Assembly: GCF_013752535.1 (NCBI RefSeq)
Contig: NZ_CP058348.1
Location: 992,001-1,056,000, forward strand
Direction: 5' to 3'
DNA length: 64,000 nucleotides
DNA from: Bdellovibrio sp. KM01
Lineage (GTDB): Bacteria > Bdellovibrionota > Bdellovibrionia > Bdellovibrionales > Bdellovibrionaceae
Within the stretch, counting starts at the first letter, position 1. Each line of letters opens with the position of its first letter. Below are positions 37,624 through 45,708 of the stretch, piece by piece. The position numbers were made by a program, and so were the translations under genes. The notes beneath the pieces were generated by a model, which saw only the letters and a list, made by a program, of their open reading frames with translations, had not been told where the DNA came from and searched no databases.

Positions 37624-38079
37624 TTAATGCACGGGAATTTGCTTGAGCTTGGATGATTCGGTTTTTGGTACGATTAATGTCAGAACACCGTTCTCAAATT
37701 TTGCATCGATTTTTTTTTCATCTATAGTACCAGGGATTGTGAAACTACGCTGATAGGAACCATAATGAATTTCTGAAAGATGGGTTCTTTTTGTGTCCTT
37801 TTTCTTTTCTTCTTTGCGCTCGGCAGACACAGTGATTTGATTGTTATCTACTTCCACTTTGACCTGGTCTTTGTTCACACCGGGCAGATCGAAAGTCGCG
37901 ATATACTGATTTTCTTCTTCTGCTAGATCGCAAGAAGGGGAAAACTCGAAAGATCCAAGACCGCCATTGCGTTTCATATTCATCAATTCATTCATTAATC
38001 TGTCAAAAGGATCCTCCATGTTCGACAAACCACGAAAGGGACTTCTGTTCTCAAACCATTTTTGTAAATTGCTGGCCAT
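37624..38079 (-). CDS. Hsp20/alpha-crystallin small heat shock protein
   Basis: This ATP-independent holdase chaperone has 151 residues and starts at ATG 38079 with a strong GGAGGA. The alpha-crystallin domain runs from about 45 to 140 (YIATFDLPGVNKDQVKVEVD, then ERKEEKKKDTKRTHLSE, FTIPGTIDEKKIDAKFENGVLTL). The C-terminal IxI/V-type tail KQIPVH follows. A near-perfect sigma-54 promoter lies at 38118-38133, with start-point expected about 28 bases before the ATG. Mycobacterial HspX (Rv2031c), next to the PRTase/erythromycin-esterase and pfkB genes in the DosR regulon, is the clear counterpart by content and context. Confidence 0.95.
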   Translation of the reverse strand: MASNLQKWFENRSPFRGLSNMEDPFDRLMNELMNMKRNGGLGSFEFSPSCDLAEEENQYIATFDLPGVNKDQVKVEVDNNQITVSAERKEEKKKDTKRTHLSEIHYGSYQRSFTIPGTIDEKKIDAKFENGVLTLIVPKTESSKLKQIPVH

Positions 38080-38117
38080 TTTTTTCCTCCTGATTTGGGC
38101 ATTTAATCTGAACTTAC

Positions 38118-38133
38118 AGCAAGATTGATGCCA
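38118..38133 (-). promoter_or_regulatory. Sigma-54 promoter of the Hsp20 gene
   Basis: The minus strand reads TGGCATCAATCTTGCT. It has the -24 TGGCA, the -12 TTGCT and exactly ten bases between GG and GC, so it matches the sigma-54 consensus almost fully. The expected start-point is ~12 bases downstream, leaving a short leader with the GGAGGA ribosome site. Confidence 0.78.
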
Positions 38134-38212
38134 TGAAATTTCCTCAGGCAAATTTCTCGATGAGACAAACTTTCTCTCTAAGCGGTGACGAAATGTCTTC
38201 ATCCAGGGGAGG

Positions 38213-40795
38213 TCATACCCCTCCAGGCCAAGTCTCGGGAAGGTCCAGCGCGCTAGTTCTAGTTTTAAGCGGATGCACGGCCGTGGTTTCGTCGACAAAT
38301 ACGAAAGCGTCATATCGTTGTGCCGGAATCGTAGGGACATAGTTCATTCGACGATTTTCATTATGAGAATCGTAGACGACGCCGACAGCTCGATGGCCAT
38401 ACTGTCTTTTTCCCAGGTGGCCCTCACGCTCTTTGGCTTCAAAAACGATACTGAAACCAGAGCTCTTTAGATCTCTGCAGGTTTTGTGGCAGTAGTCTTC
38501 AAAAGTTGACGCGGGAGCAGAAGGGAGATTCATTTCAGTTTCTTTTCCTTCCCAGGAATGTGAGGCTAAAACCTTTCCCTGATATGTTCCGAAGCCGACC
38601 AAAGAGACTTCCTGAATACCAAATTGTTCCCTGGCGATACCTCCCAGATTGACATATCCTTGGCCTGCCATTTCAGTAGCATGGTAATCACCGATATGAC
38701 TGTTGTGTGCCCAGACTATACACTTGCTTTCAGGCCCGTGGTTTTTCAAAAGGGTTGCGAGGGTTTCAGCCATGTGAAGATCGCGAACATTCCAGGAATC
38801 GGCGCCACCCAGCAACATCTTTCGATAATAGTCTTCTGCGTGGGCGACGATGCGAGCATTTTGTTGTGCATCTGACAATTCAGATTTCGAATTGTGGATT
38901 TCATCGATTCGAAGACGTAAAAGTTTTCGAAGGATGGAAAGGACTTCCTTACGACATCCCTCGGGAAACTGTGTTAGGTGACGTGCGTAATCTTTTTCAT
39001 TCTGATGAAAAGCATCAAAGCACGAGTAAGCGATTTCGACCGTCAAGCCTAAATCCAGATCCTTTTCTTGGGCGTAACTTTTAACGGCATCGATAGATTC
39101 AAAAAGAGAATAGACATCAAGACCGTATATGGGTATTTGCTCCTCCTTCAGGAATTCCAATAGTTTGGTCACTTCGGAATTAGCCCACATCCATGTGGGC
39201 CAACGAGAAAATTTCTTAAGCTCTGAATCCGCGCCTGACGATGTACTTCCGTTTATAAATTTATTGAGTCGTTGAAAATCGGGCCAATCTCCCTCGACAG
39301 CAATAAAATTGAATCCGTGATCTTGAATCAGCCGTTCGGAGATCATACGGCGTAAAACATAAAATTCATGGGTGCCATGGGTGGCTTCCCCTAACATCAC
39401 AATTCTGGATTTGGATACTTTCTCTATCACTTCATCAAGACTGCCTATTCCATGAAATGGGACGGCTTTGTTCTTGAGTTCCGTCACAATCATTTCTTCT
39501 GGAGTGATCCTTGAAGTAGATGTTAAATGTTTTTGAAACCAGGAAGACGCTTCCTCGACGACCTCGGTCAATGCGCCGTCTTCCTCGAAAAGATGAGTAG
39601 CGCCAGGCACGATTACCAATTCCGCATTTTGCAGCGAAGAGAGTGCTTTTTTATTCAATGACAAGGTTGGTTCATCATTTCCACCCACGATAAGAAGGCA
39701 GGGAGCTTTTACAACCTTCAGCATGTCCTCCGCAAGATCCGGGCGTCCCCCTCTGCTAACAACTGCAAATAATTTGTCTGGGATCTCGGCAGCAGCATGA
39801 AGGGCGGCACCAGCACCTGTACTGGCACCAAAGAATCCTATGGAGAGTTTTTTTGTTTCTGGCAGTGCATTCATAGTCCGCACGGCTAAAAGCAAGCGCT
39901 GGGCCAAGAGAGGAATATTAAATACATTGGCTCGATTTTTTGACTCTTCTTCAGACAGAAGATCAAACAAGAGCGTGCTAAAGCCGACTTTGTTCAACTC
40001 CGTAGCAACATATTGATTTCTGGGACTGTTGCGGCTGCTCCCACTTCCGTGGGCAAAGATAATGAGACCTTTTCCGTTGGGTACAAGATTCAAATTTCCT
40101 GGTAAGGATACATTGTCGCCGTCAATGGAAAGTTCTAATTCTCGGATAAATTCAGTATTGCTCCTGGATTCCTGGAGTTTCGCAATAACTTCCTCGTCCG
40201 AGACTTGGTCGAATTCTTCATACCATATTCCCACGGACGTAAAATTCTTGGGAGTCATTAAACAGATGACTTCATCGGCCAGTTCTTTAATCTGAGCCAC
40301 ACTGTCAGGGGGGGCCACCGGAAGTGCCACGAAAATCTTTCGCGGATTTTGCTTTCGGAGCATGCGTAGGGCGACAGTCATGGTTGCACCAGTGGCCAGC
40401 CCATCGTCAACCACAATAATGTCACGGCCATTCATTGATTGACGGTTCGTATTTCCACGAAATCTTCTTAGCTGTTCTTTAAGATCCTTGGATTTTAGAG
40501 CCGCCGTTTTTTTAATATAGGAACCATCAACATTAAGCGTGCGTACGGTATTATGATTTAAAATTACCGTTCCATCTTCACCAACGGCTCCGATCGCAAA
40601 CTCAGGATTTTGAGGCGCTCCAATTTTTTTTATTAATAAAACATCCAAAGGACATTGCAGAACGCTGGATATTTCTGCCGCAACCGGCACGCCACCTCTT
40701 GGCAATGCCAGAACAATGGGATTGTACAATTCGAAATTCAAAAATTTCTCTGCTAAAAATTTTCCGGCCTGAACTCTGTTCTCAAGTCTCTCCAT
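38213..40795 (-). CDS. Triple fusion: phosphoribosyltransferase + dienelactone-hydrolase-like + erythromycin esterase-like
   Basis: The protein has 860 residues in three domains. About 1-215: a type I phosphoribosyltransferase with the PRPP loop VVDDGLATGATM. About 235-425: an alpha/beta hydrolase (IIFAHGSGSSRNSPRN, nucleophile Ser in GFFGASTGAGAAL, late His in GATHLFEEDG). About 440-855: an erythromycin-esterase-type domain (MLGEATHGTHEF, AVEGDWPDF, WAHNSHIGDY). Mycobacterial Rv2030c joins the first and last domains next to hspX and pfkB; here the hydrolase is inserted between them. Substrates are unknown. A nine-base gap follows the upstream lipoprotein gene, which carries a sigma-54-type promoter, so the two are probably one operon. 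Confidence 0.88.
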   Translation of the reverse strand: MERLENRVQAGKFLAEKFLNFELYNPIVLALPRGGVPVAAEISSVLQCPLDVLLIKKIGAPQNPEFAIGAVGEDGTVILNHNTVRTLNVDGSYIKKTAALKSKDLKEQLRRFRGNTNRQSMNGRDIIVVDDGLATGATMTVALRMLRKQNPRKIFVALPVAPPDSVAQIKELADEVICLMTPKNFTSVGIWYEEFDQVSDEEVIAKLQESRSNTEFIRELELSIDGDNVSLPGNLNLVPNGKGLIIFAHGSGSSRNSPRNQYVATELNKVGFSTLLFDLLSEEESKNRANVFNIPLLAQRLLLAVRTMNALPETKKLSIGFFGASTGAGAALHAAAEIPDKLFAVVSRGGRPDLAEDMLKVVKAPCLLIVGGNDEPTLSLNKKALSSLQNAELVIVPGATHLFEEDGALTEVVEEASSWFQKHLTSTSRITPEEMIVTELKNKAVPFHGIGSLDEVIEKVSKSRIVMLGEATHGTHEFYVLRRMISERLIQDHGFNFIAVEGDWPDFQRLNKFINGSTSSGADSELKKFSRWPTWMWANSEVTKLLEFLKEEQIPIYGLDVYSLFESIDAVKSYAQEKDLDLGLTVEIAYSCFDAFHQNEKDYARHLTQFPEGCRKEVLSILRKLLRLRIDEIHNSKSELSDAQQNARIVAHAEDYYRKMLLGGADSWNVRDLHMAETLATLLKNHGPESKCIVWAHNSHIGDYHATEMAGQGYVNLGGIAREQFGIQEVSLVGFGTYQGKVLASHSWEGKETEMNLPSAPASTFEDYCHKTCRDLKSSGFSIVFEAKEREGHLGKRQYGHRAVGVVYDSHNENRRMNYVPTIPAQRYDAFVFVDETTAVHPLKTRTSALDLPETWPGGV

Positions 40796-40804
40796 CGGAT
40801 ACTC

Positions 40805-41278
40805 CTAACGACGTGCATTGCCTGGGTAGTCATAGTCTCTAAGGCGATCGTAAATATCTTTTTTGTCTTCGCCATAACCGATGATGTTTTGCATTTCTTG
40901 GAAAGCGGCGAACATCAGATTAAGTCGTTTTTGGTCTGCTTCCACGATCCTGCGAGTAAGTTCAACCATGTCTTTTGAGTTGAACCTTTTATAGGCAGCT
41001 TCTTTAAAGAGAAGGGATTTCATCTGGCCTATGTCTTTCCTGATGTCTCTGGATTCGGCATAGGTTTTTAAATAGAGCGTATGAAGTCTTTTTCTTTGAT
41101 CATCAGTTAGACCTGGAGCAGATGCAAACACTTCAGCCGCACGTTTGGCGATTTCGTCTGGGCTATTGGCTTGGGGTTCAGCATGAATCCTTTGTTCAAG
41201 AGTGGAATGCTGAGGTGGTGTCGTTGCACAACTTACCGAGGCCATGATGAGGCATAACAGAAGAGAAATTTTTAGCAT
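40805..41278 (-). CDS. Helical periplasmic lipoprotein (CpxP/Spy-like)
   Basis: The lipoprotein has 157 residues. Start ATG 41278 has AGGAG upstream and the signal ends in MASVSC. The mature part is mostly helical and charged. FASAPGLTDDQRKRLHTLYLKTYAESRDIRKD resembles LTxxQ-type CpxP/Spy chaperone-like proteins, which protect periplasmic proteins in envelope stress. This resemblance is loose. It is first in an operon with the triple-fusion gene. A GG-N10-GC promoter match sits at 41303-41318. Confidence 0.65.
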   Translation of the reverse strand: MLKISLLLCLIMASVSCATTPPQHSTLEQRIHAEPQANSPDEIAKRAAEVFASAPGLTDDQRKRLHTLYLKTYAESRDIRKDIGQMKSLLFKEAAYKRFNSKDMVELTRRIVEADQKRLNLMFAAFQEMQNIIGYGEDKKDIYDRLRDYDYPGNARR

Positions 41279-41302
41279 GAGAAACTCCTTGGTCAGATAC
41301 AA

Positions 41303-41318
41303 AGCAACTCGCATGCCT
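41303..41318 (-). promoter_or_regulatory. Candidate sigma-54 promoter of the lipoprotein/triple-fusion operon
   Basis: The minus strand reads AGGCATGCGAGTTGCT: GG and GC are ten bases apart, with -24 AGGCA (consensus TGGCA) and -12 TTGCT. It lies about 25-40 bases before the ATG at 41278. Confidence 0.65.
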
Positions 41319-41353
41319 CGCTAGGGATAATAAGCGTGCGCTAGAATGATAAA

Positions 41354-42772
41354 TTAGGACATTTCGTCGCTCGTATGAGACAAGTTGTCCTTTGGATTTT
41401 GCCGACCTGTTGTAACCTCAATGTTATAACTGGAGTTGAGCAGGGGAACGATCGTTTCAATTTTCAAATCTCGTTCAATCAATTTTCGCAGTTCATCAGA
41501 TGCTGAAGGTTCGCCATGCACCAAAAAGACTTTCTTTGGCTTGTGACTTGCTTGTGATAGCCAGAACAAAAGTTCAGGTTTGTCAGCGTGGGCAGAAAAA
41601 CAATCTGTTTGAATAATTTGTGCATTCACGTTTACAAAATTGCCGTGGACCTTTACCTGTTTTGCACCGGAAGCAATGGACCAGCCGCGAGTTCCTACGA
41701 CCTGAAAACCGGCAAGTAGTATCGTATTATTCGAATTTTCTGCAAATGCTTTTAGGTGATGTAAAACTCTTCCGCCCGTCAGCATACCGCTTGCCGCGAT
41801 GATGACCATAGGGCCTTGTTTTTCATTTAATTGCCGAGATTCCTCAGCACTTCTTATAAATTTTATCCTGGAAATATCGGATGCAAATTTTGCGGCATTG
41901 ATTCTTAAGTAGTCAGGGTACTTGCAATAAATTTCGCATATTTGGCTTCCCATGGGAGTGTTGAAATAAATCGGCAGCTCTTCAGCCACAAGTCCAAGAT
42001 TTTTTAGTTGGAGTATTTCGTAAATTAAATTTTGCGCTCGACCTAATGCGAATGCGGGAATTAAAAGAACGCTTTTCCTGCGCCAGCAGTCGTTAAGTAG
42101 TTTTTTAAGCTGTTCAAATGAGGTTACGCCGTCGTGGACTCTATCGCCGTAGGTTGATTCCATAATTATGCAGTCAGCTTCACCCGGTGGTAGGGGCGCT
42201 GGCATGAGAGGATCTTGATATCTTCCGATATCTCCAGAAAATAGCAGGCGTTGAGTTTCGTTCGATATATATACCGAAGCCGCCCCCAGAATATGGGCGC
42301 TTGATTGAAATTGAATTTCCAGGGAACCCACTGAAAATTTAGAATAGAAATCTATTGCTTTCAGTAAGGGCAGTGTTCTTTTCACATCTTCCAGGTCATA
42401 AAGGGGTTTGGCTGGGGTGTGCTTACTAAAATGCTTTTTATTGGCAAAATCGGCTTCTTCAATTTGAATTCTTGCTGAGTCCTCGAGAATGACTTTAGTA
42501 ATGTCCAATGTCGGTGGTGTGCAATATATAGGACCAGTGAAACCTTGTGCAACCAGCAAAGGGAGGTATCCGCAGTGGTCAAGATGTGCGTGGGTTAAGA
42601 TTACGGCTTTTAATTTTTTGACATCAATATTCAACTTTTCCCAGTTCAGAAGACGAAGTTGTTTCAATCCCTGAAAGAGACCACAATCCACAAGTATTTG
42701 ATCATCACCGCTCGTCACAAGATATTTTGATCCAGTGACAGTGCCGGCTCCACCTAAAAAAGTAATATTCAT
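41354..42772 (-). CDS. Beta-CASP metallo-beta-lactamase-fold RNase-like protein
   Basis: This is a CPSF/YsiA-like hydrolase of 472 residues. Start ATG 42772 has AAGGAA upstream. The zinc motif HAHLDH is at about 57-62 (LTHAHLDHCGYLP). Later metal ligands are SSAHILGAAS and GDIGR. The beta-CASP insert runs from about 190 to 390 with MESTYGDR and ASGMLTGGRVLHHL, and CFSAHADKPEL and FLVHGEP close the domain. Such proteins act as RNA endo- or exonucleases. It is divergent from the AAA ATPase gene. The same family often accompanies Hsp20 and Nramp-like genes in stress islands. Confidence 0.92.
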   Translation of the reverse strand: MNITFLGGAGTVTGSKYLVTSGDDQILVDCGLFQGLKQLRLLNWEKLNIDVKKLKAVILTHAHLDHCGYLPLLVAQGFTGPIYCTPPTLDITKVILEDSARIQIEEADFANKKHFSKHTPAKPLYDLEDVKRTLPLLKAIDFYSKFSVGSLEIQFQSSAHILGAASVYISNETQRLLFSGDIGRYQDPLMPAPLPPGEADCIIMESTYGDRVHDGVTSFEQLKKLLNDCWRRKSVLLIPAFALGRAQNLIYEILQLKNLGLVAEELPIYFNTPMGSQICEIYCKYPDYLRINAAKFASDISRIKFIRSAEESRQLNEKQGPMVIIAASGMLTGGRVLHHLKAFAENSNNTILLAGFQVVGTRGWSIASGAKQVKVHGNFVNVNAQIIQTDCFSAHADKPELLFWLSQASHKPKKVFLVHGEPSASDELRKLIERDLKIETIVPLLNSSYNIEVTTGRQNPKDNLSHTSDEMS

Positions 42773-42934
42773 TTTATTTCCTTGGATATTTTCAGTTTTG
42801 GCCAAATTTTTTATTGTGCAAAGTTAAATTTAACGGTGTGTATTGCAACAACAGAATTCAAGGAATTTTGATTTTATCTCTGCCTTTTGTTTTGCTCTTC
42901 ATTTGTTCGTATAATTTTTTAAATGGGAGGCAGC

Positions 42935-43582
42935 GTGAGTCGAAATGATTTTCGTGTAGTTTTGACCGGAGGACCTGGTGGGGGAAAAACGACGGCTGCC
43001 GAGTTGTTTCGTCGAGAAATAAACCGCCACATTGTGATAGTGCCGGAATCTGCCACTCTGTTATATTCGGGAGGGTTCCCTCGATCTGTGCGCAGCGATG
43101 TGCGAAAAATAGCCCAGAAAGCAATATATAACGTGCAATTATGCCTTGAGGAAGCTCAGGCTGCTGAATACGGGAGTCCGGTCTTACTTTGTGATCGGGG
43201 TACCGTTGATGGCGGTGCATTTTGGCCGGGAAATTCGTCAGAATACTTTGAAAGTTTGGGCACTACTTTAAAACAGGAATTGGCTCGCTATGACGCTGTC
43301 ATTTTTTTCGAGACAGCAGCCGTCAGTGGCCTCCCGTTCTTAAGTGGCAATCCACTGCGGATAGAAACTGAAAAGGAAGCGGTCGAGTTGGATATCAAGC
43401 TTCGCGAACTTTGGTCTCAGCATGAGAACTTTATCTTTATTCCTCACGATGTCTCGTTTGTTCGGAAAGTACAAGCGGGCCTCCTTGCAATGCAAACTGT
43501 AATCGAAAAAGAATTAGGAAAATCGCCTAAAGATTTACGGAGTTTGCATTTGAGCTCTCGAAACGACCGGTCACCTTCTTAA
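42935..43582 (+). CDS. AAA/P-loop ATPase (AAA_28, NadR/Ttd14-like)
   Basis: The P-loop protein has 215 residues. GTG 42935 is preferred because GGGAGG sits five bases upstream; the ATG at 42923 has none. Walker A is LTGGPGGGKTTAAEL, followed by IVPESATLLYSGGFPRS and the DRG motif LLCDRGTVDGGAFWPG. This pattern is that of the AAA_28 group, whose members act as nucleotide or nicotinamide-riboside-type kinases or bind phosphoinositides. The substrate is not predictable. It is divergent from the beta-CASP gene and convergent with the disrupted PPOX gene. Confidence 0.85.
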   Translation: MSRNDFRVVLTGGPGGGKTTAAELFRREINRHIVIVPESATLLYSGGFPRSVRSDVRKIAQKAIYNVQLCLEEAQAAEYGSPVLLCDRGTVDGGAFWPGNSSEYFESLGTTLKQELARYDAVIFFETAAVSGLPFLSGNPLRIETEKEAVELDIKLRELWSQHENFIFIPHDVSFVRKVQAGLLAMQTVIEKELGKSPKDLRSLHLSSRNDRSPS

Positions 43583-44000
43583 TTTTGATTCTGTAAATGA
43601 TCGCCGATTCTAACTGAGCAGCCATATCTAATCCCAAAGATGATAGTCGGGCAGCCCCGGTCTCTTCGCTTATTTTTTTTTAAAGCAGGCGCATGGCCTC
43701 ATTAGCTTCGTACCCGTGTAACTCTTCGAAATCTCCCCAAGCAATGACGCTTTTCCAATGAGAATAGTCTTCTATTTTTTCCACCTGGACACAGACGTGG
43801 GGATTTTTCCGCATAATATCGATTTTTCTTCCGGATTCTGAATGGCTATATATAAATCCGTCAGTACAAATATAGGAAATTGGTACTAAATAAATATCAT
43901 CTCTGTTGTGGCATGCAAGGTGCGCGAAGCGATTCTCTTCCATAAGCTTCAAAGCTTCGGTTTCATTCATTGCGCCAATTTGTCCGTGATGGGGTTTCAT
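43527..44000 (-). pseudogene. PPOX/NimA-like flavoprotein interrupted by an in-frame TAA
   Basis: Start ATG 44000 (GAGG five bases upstream). The first 106 codons encode a pyridoxamine-phosphate-oxidase-like FMN protein (FAHLACHNRDDIYLVPISYI, HSESGRKIDIMRKNPHVCVQ, SVIAWGDFEEL). A TAA at 43680-43682 stops translation in the middle of the C-terminal helix. The same frame then continues for 50 codons with family-like sequence (SEETGAARLSS, AIIYRIKIKKVTGRFES) to a TAG at 43527. One substitution (for example TCA to TAA) explains this. The short product (106 residues) would lack the last strand of the split barrel and is probably non-functional, unless the stop is read through. The restored frame overlaps the end of the AAA ATPase gene. 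Confidence 0.75.
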
Positions 44001-44189
44001 ATTAACCTCGCATGCTCCAAGAATATGTCGCTTCAAATGCTGTGTCAGGATTTTGCCGGTAGGGGTGTCTTATTGCAGGCAAAAGTGCGCGGCAGCCATA
44101 TTTGACATGTATGGAAAGCAAATTTCTCATGTGTAAGTTGCGGTAACAAACTTCGTAGTTGAGCCTTAAAACAGTTATGGGAGATTCAA

Positions 44190-44330
44190 ATGAAAAATCA
44201 GAGATTGTATAAAACTGTGGAAACCAAAAAGGCATCTAAGCTTGGAAAAGAAAGTCAGCGCAAGCCCAAAAAAGCGACGACAAAGTTAGGTGCGCATCAT
44301 GTGTTCGAAGAAGACGCTGATGAAAAGTAG
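44190..44330 (+). CDS. Small lysine-rich protein (46 residues)
   Basis: The short reading frame has a good ribosome site (GGGAG six bases before ATG 44190). The product is strongly basic in its first 36 residues (KKASKLGKESQRKPKKATTK) and acidic at its end (FEEDADEK). It has no signal or membrane segment. Its function is unknown; a nucleic-acid- or ribosome-associated stress peptide is one idea only. It is convergent with the Nramp-like gene and divergent from the PPOX gene. Confidence 0.5.
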   Translation: MKNQRLYKTVETKKASKLGKESQRKPKKATTKLGAHHVFEEDADEK

Positions 44331-44351
44331 CTTGTTAAGGTCTTAGTTCTT

Positions 44352-45590
44352 TCAAAATAGGAACATTCCAACGGCGGAGCAAAGCATTACTAGTGCGGTA
44401 AGAGAGGCCAACAGGGCCGTTGGTTTTCCGAGGGGGCGGTTTTTCATAATGTTTGAATCGCGGGAAACCAGTAGACATAATACAATCAATACCGGTGATA
44501 GAAGTCCGTTTACGATGGCTGAATAGAACAAAGCCTTGATTGGATTAAATTGAAAGAGATTCAAAATTATCGCGATACACATTCCCAGGCACAGGGTGGA
44601 ATAAAACGCTTGTGCCTCATTCCATTTTTTATTTAGTCCGCTTTGCCACCGGAAAAGATCCGCAACAGCAAGAGACGACGATCCAACTAACGTGGGGATC
44701 GCGAGCATTCCCACACCTAGTATTCCGATGGTGTAAACGACCAGGGAGGCGTGTCCCAGGAGTGGTTCGAGCGCCCGGGCTGCTTGAGCCGAGTTTTCAA
44801 CGTTGAATATCCCGTTTGCATGCAGGCTTCCGGCCGCGGTCCAAATGATGAAATACATTATAAGATTAGAGATAAATGTCCCCAAAAGTATGTCCCACTT
44901 TCGGAATCTTTTCACGTTGGCGTAGTCGAAATTTTTGTTTGTTCTAAGCTCTTCCAGTTCTTGGGAGCTCTGCCAAAAAAATAAGTAAGGACTTATGGTC
45001 GTGCCTAACAGTGCGACGATCATTGACCACTCTGCGGAACTTTCAGGGGGTCTAAAGTAAAAGGAACCCTTAATTAATTGCTCCCAATTTGTCTCTACTT
45101 TCATCGCTGTGAAAACGTAGGCGAGTAAAAAGAATGTTAGCCAGGTCAACGTTCTGGCTATCGTTCTGTAAGTAAAAAAAATCATTGAAGCGGTAACTAT
45201 AATACCCGTAAGTATCAGGTAGAGCAGACTGGGGTGTCCTGTAAGGATGGCAAGAGCATCTGCCATAGCGGATAAGTCTGCAGCGACATTCAGAGTGTTT
45301 GCCGTGAATAGAGCGAATATTACGGGTGCGGCTAAACTTCTGGAATATTTTTGGATGAGGGTTTCGGTAAGACTTTTTTCCGATGCGAGCGCGATATCTG
45401 CACACATCATTTGAACACATGCCATCAAAGGCCAGGTTAGCCACGACGTCCAAAGAAACTTATAGCCATACAGCGCGCCAGCGATAGTGTAGGTCGCAAC
45501 TCCGGAGGGATCGTCGTCAGCAGCCCCCGTCACCATGCCAGGTCCAAAATTTTTTATTGTCCTGAGAAATTTGGCTTTTTTTTCTTTCAT
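44352..45590 (-). CDS. Nramp-family divalent metal transporter (divergent subgroup)
   Basis: The membrane protein has 412 residues and about 11 helices. The helix-1 signature GPGMVTGAADDDPSGVATY differs from the DPGN of MntH, and helix 6 region is LVVYTIGILGVGMLAIPTL rather than the usual MPH motif. It therefore belongs to the Nramp-related subgroup whose metal (Mn2+, Fe2+ or Mg2+) is not certain. LTWPLMACVQMMCADIAL is also typical. It is divergent from pfkB. Its presence in the stress island suggests metal supply or homeostasis during dormancy. Confidence 0.87.
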   Translation of the reverse strand: MKEKKAKFLRTIKNFGPGMVTGAADDDPSGVATYTIAGALYGYKFLWTSWLTWPLMACVQMMCADIALASEKSLTETLIQKYSRSLAAPVIFALFTANTLNVAADLSAMADALAILTGHPSLLYLILTGIIVTASMIFFTYRTIARTLTWLTFFLLAYVFTAMKVETNWEQLIKGSFYFRPPESSAEWSMIVALLGTTISPYLFFWQSSQELEELRTNKNFDYANVKRFRKWDILLGTFISNLIMYFIIWTAAGSLHANGIFNVENSAQAARALEPLLGHASLVVYTIGILGVGMLAIPTLVGSSSLAVADLFRWQSGLNKKWNEAQAFYSTLCLGMCIAIILNLFQFNPIKALFYSAIVNGLLSPVLIVLCLLVSRDSNIMKNRPLGKPTALLASLTALVMLCSAVGMFLF

Positions 45591-45624
45591 ACATTATTAG
45601 TTTTATTCTTCTCAAACAATTTGC

Positions 45625-45640
45625 TGGCAACATGTTTGAT
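45625..45640 (+). promoter_or_regulatory. Weak candidate sigma-54 promoter of pfkB
   Basis: TGGCAACATGTTTGAT: the -24 element TGGCA is perfect, but the -12 position reads TTGA where TTGC is expected. It lies about 70 bases before pfkB. Confidence 0.3.
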
Positions 45641-45708
45641 CACATTTCCATCTAATCCTTAAAGACCCTGAACATAAGAGAGTGAGATTTTATAGATGTG
45701 GAGTGCAA

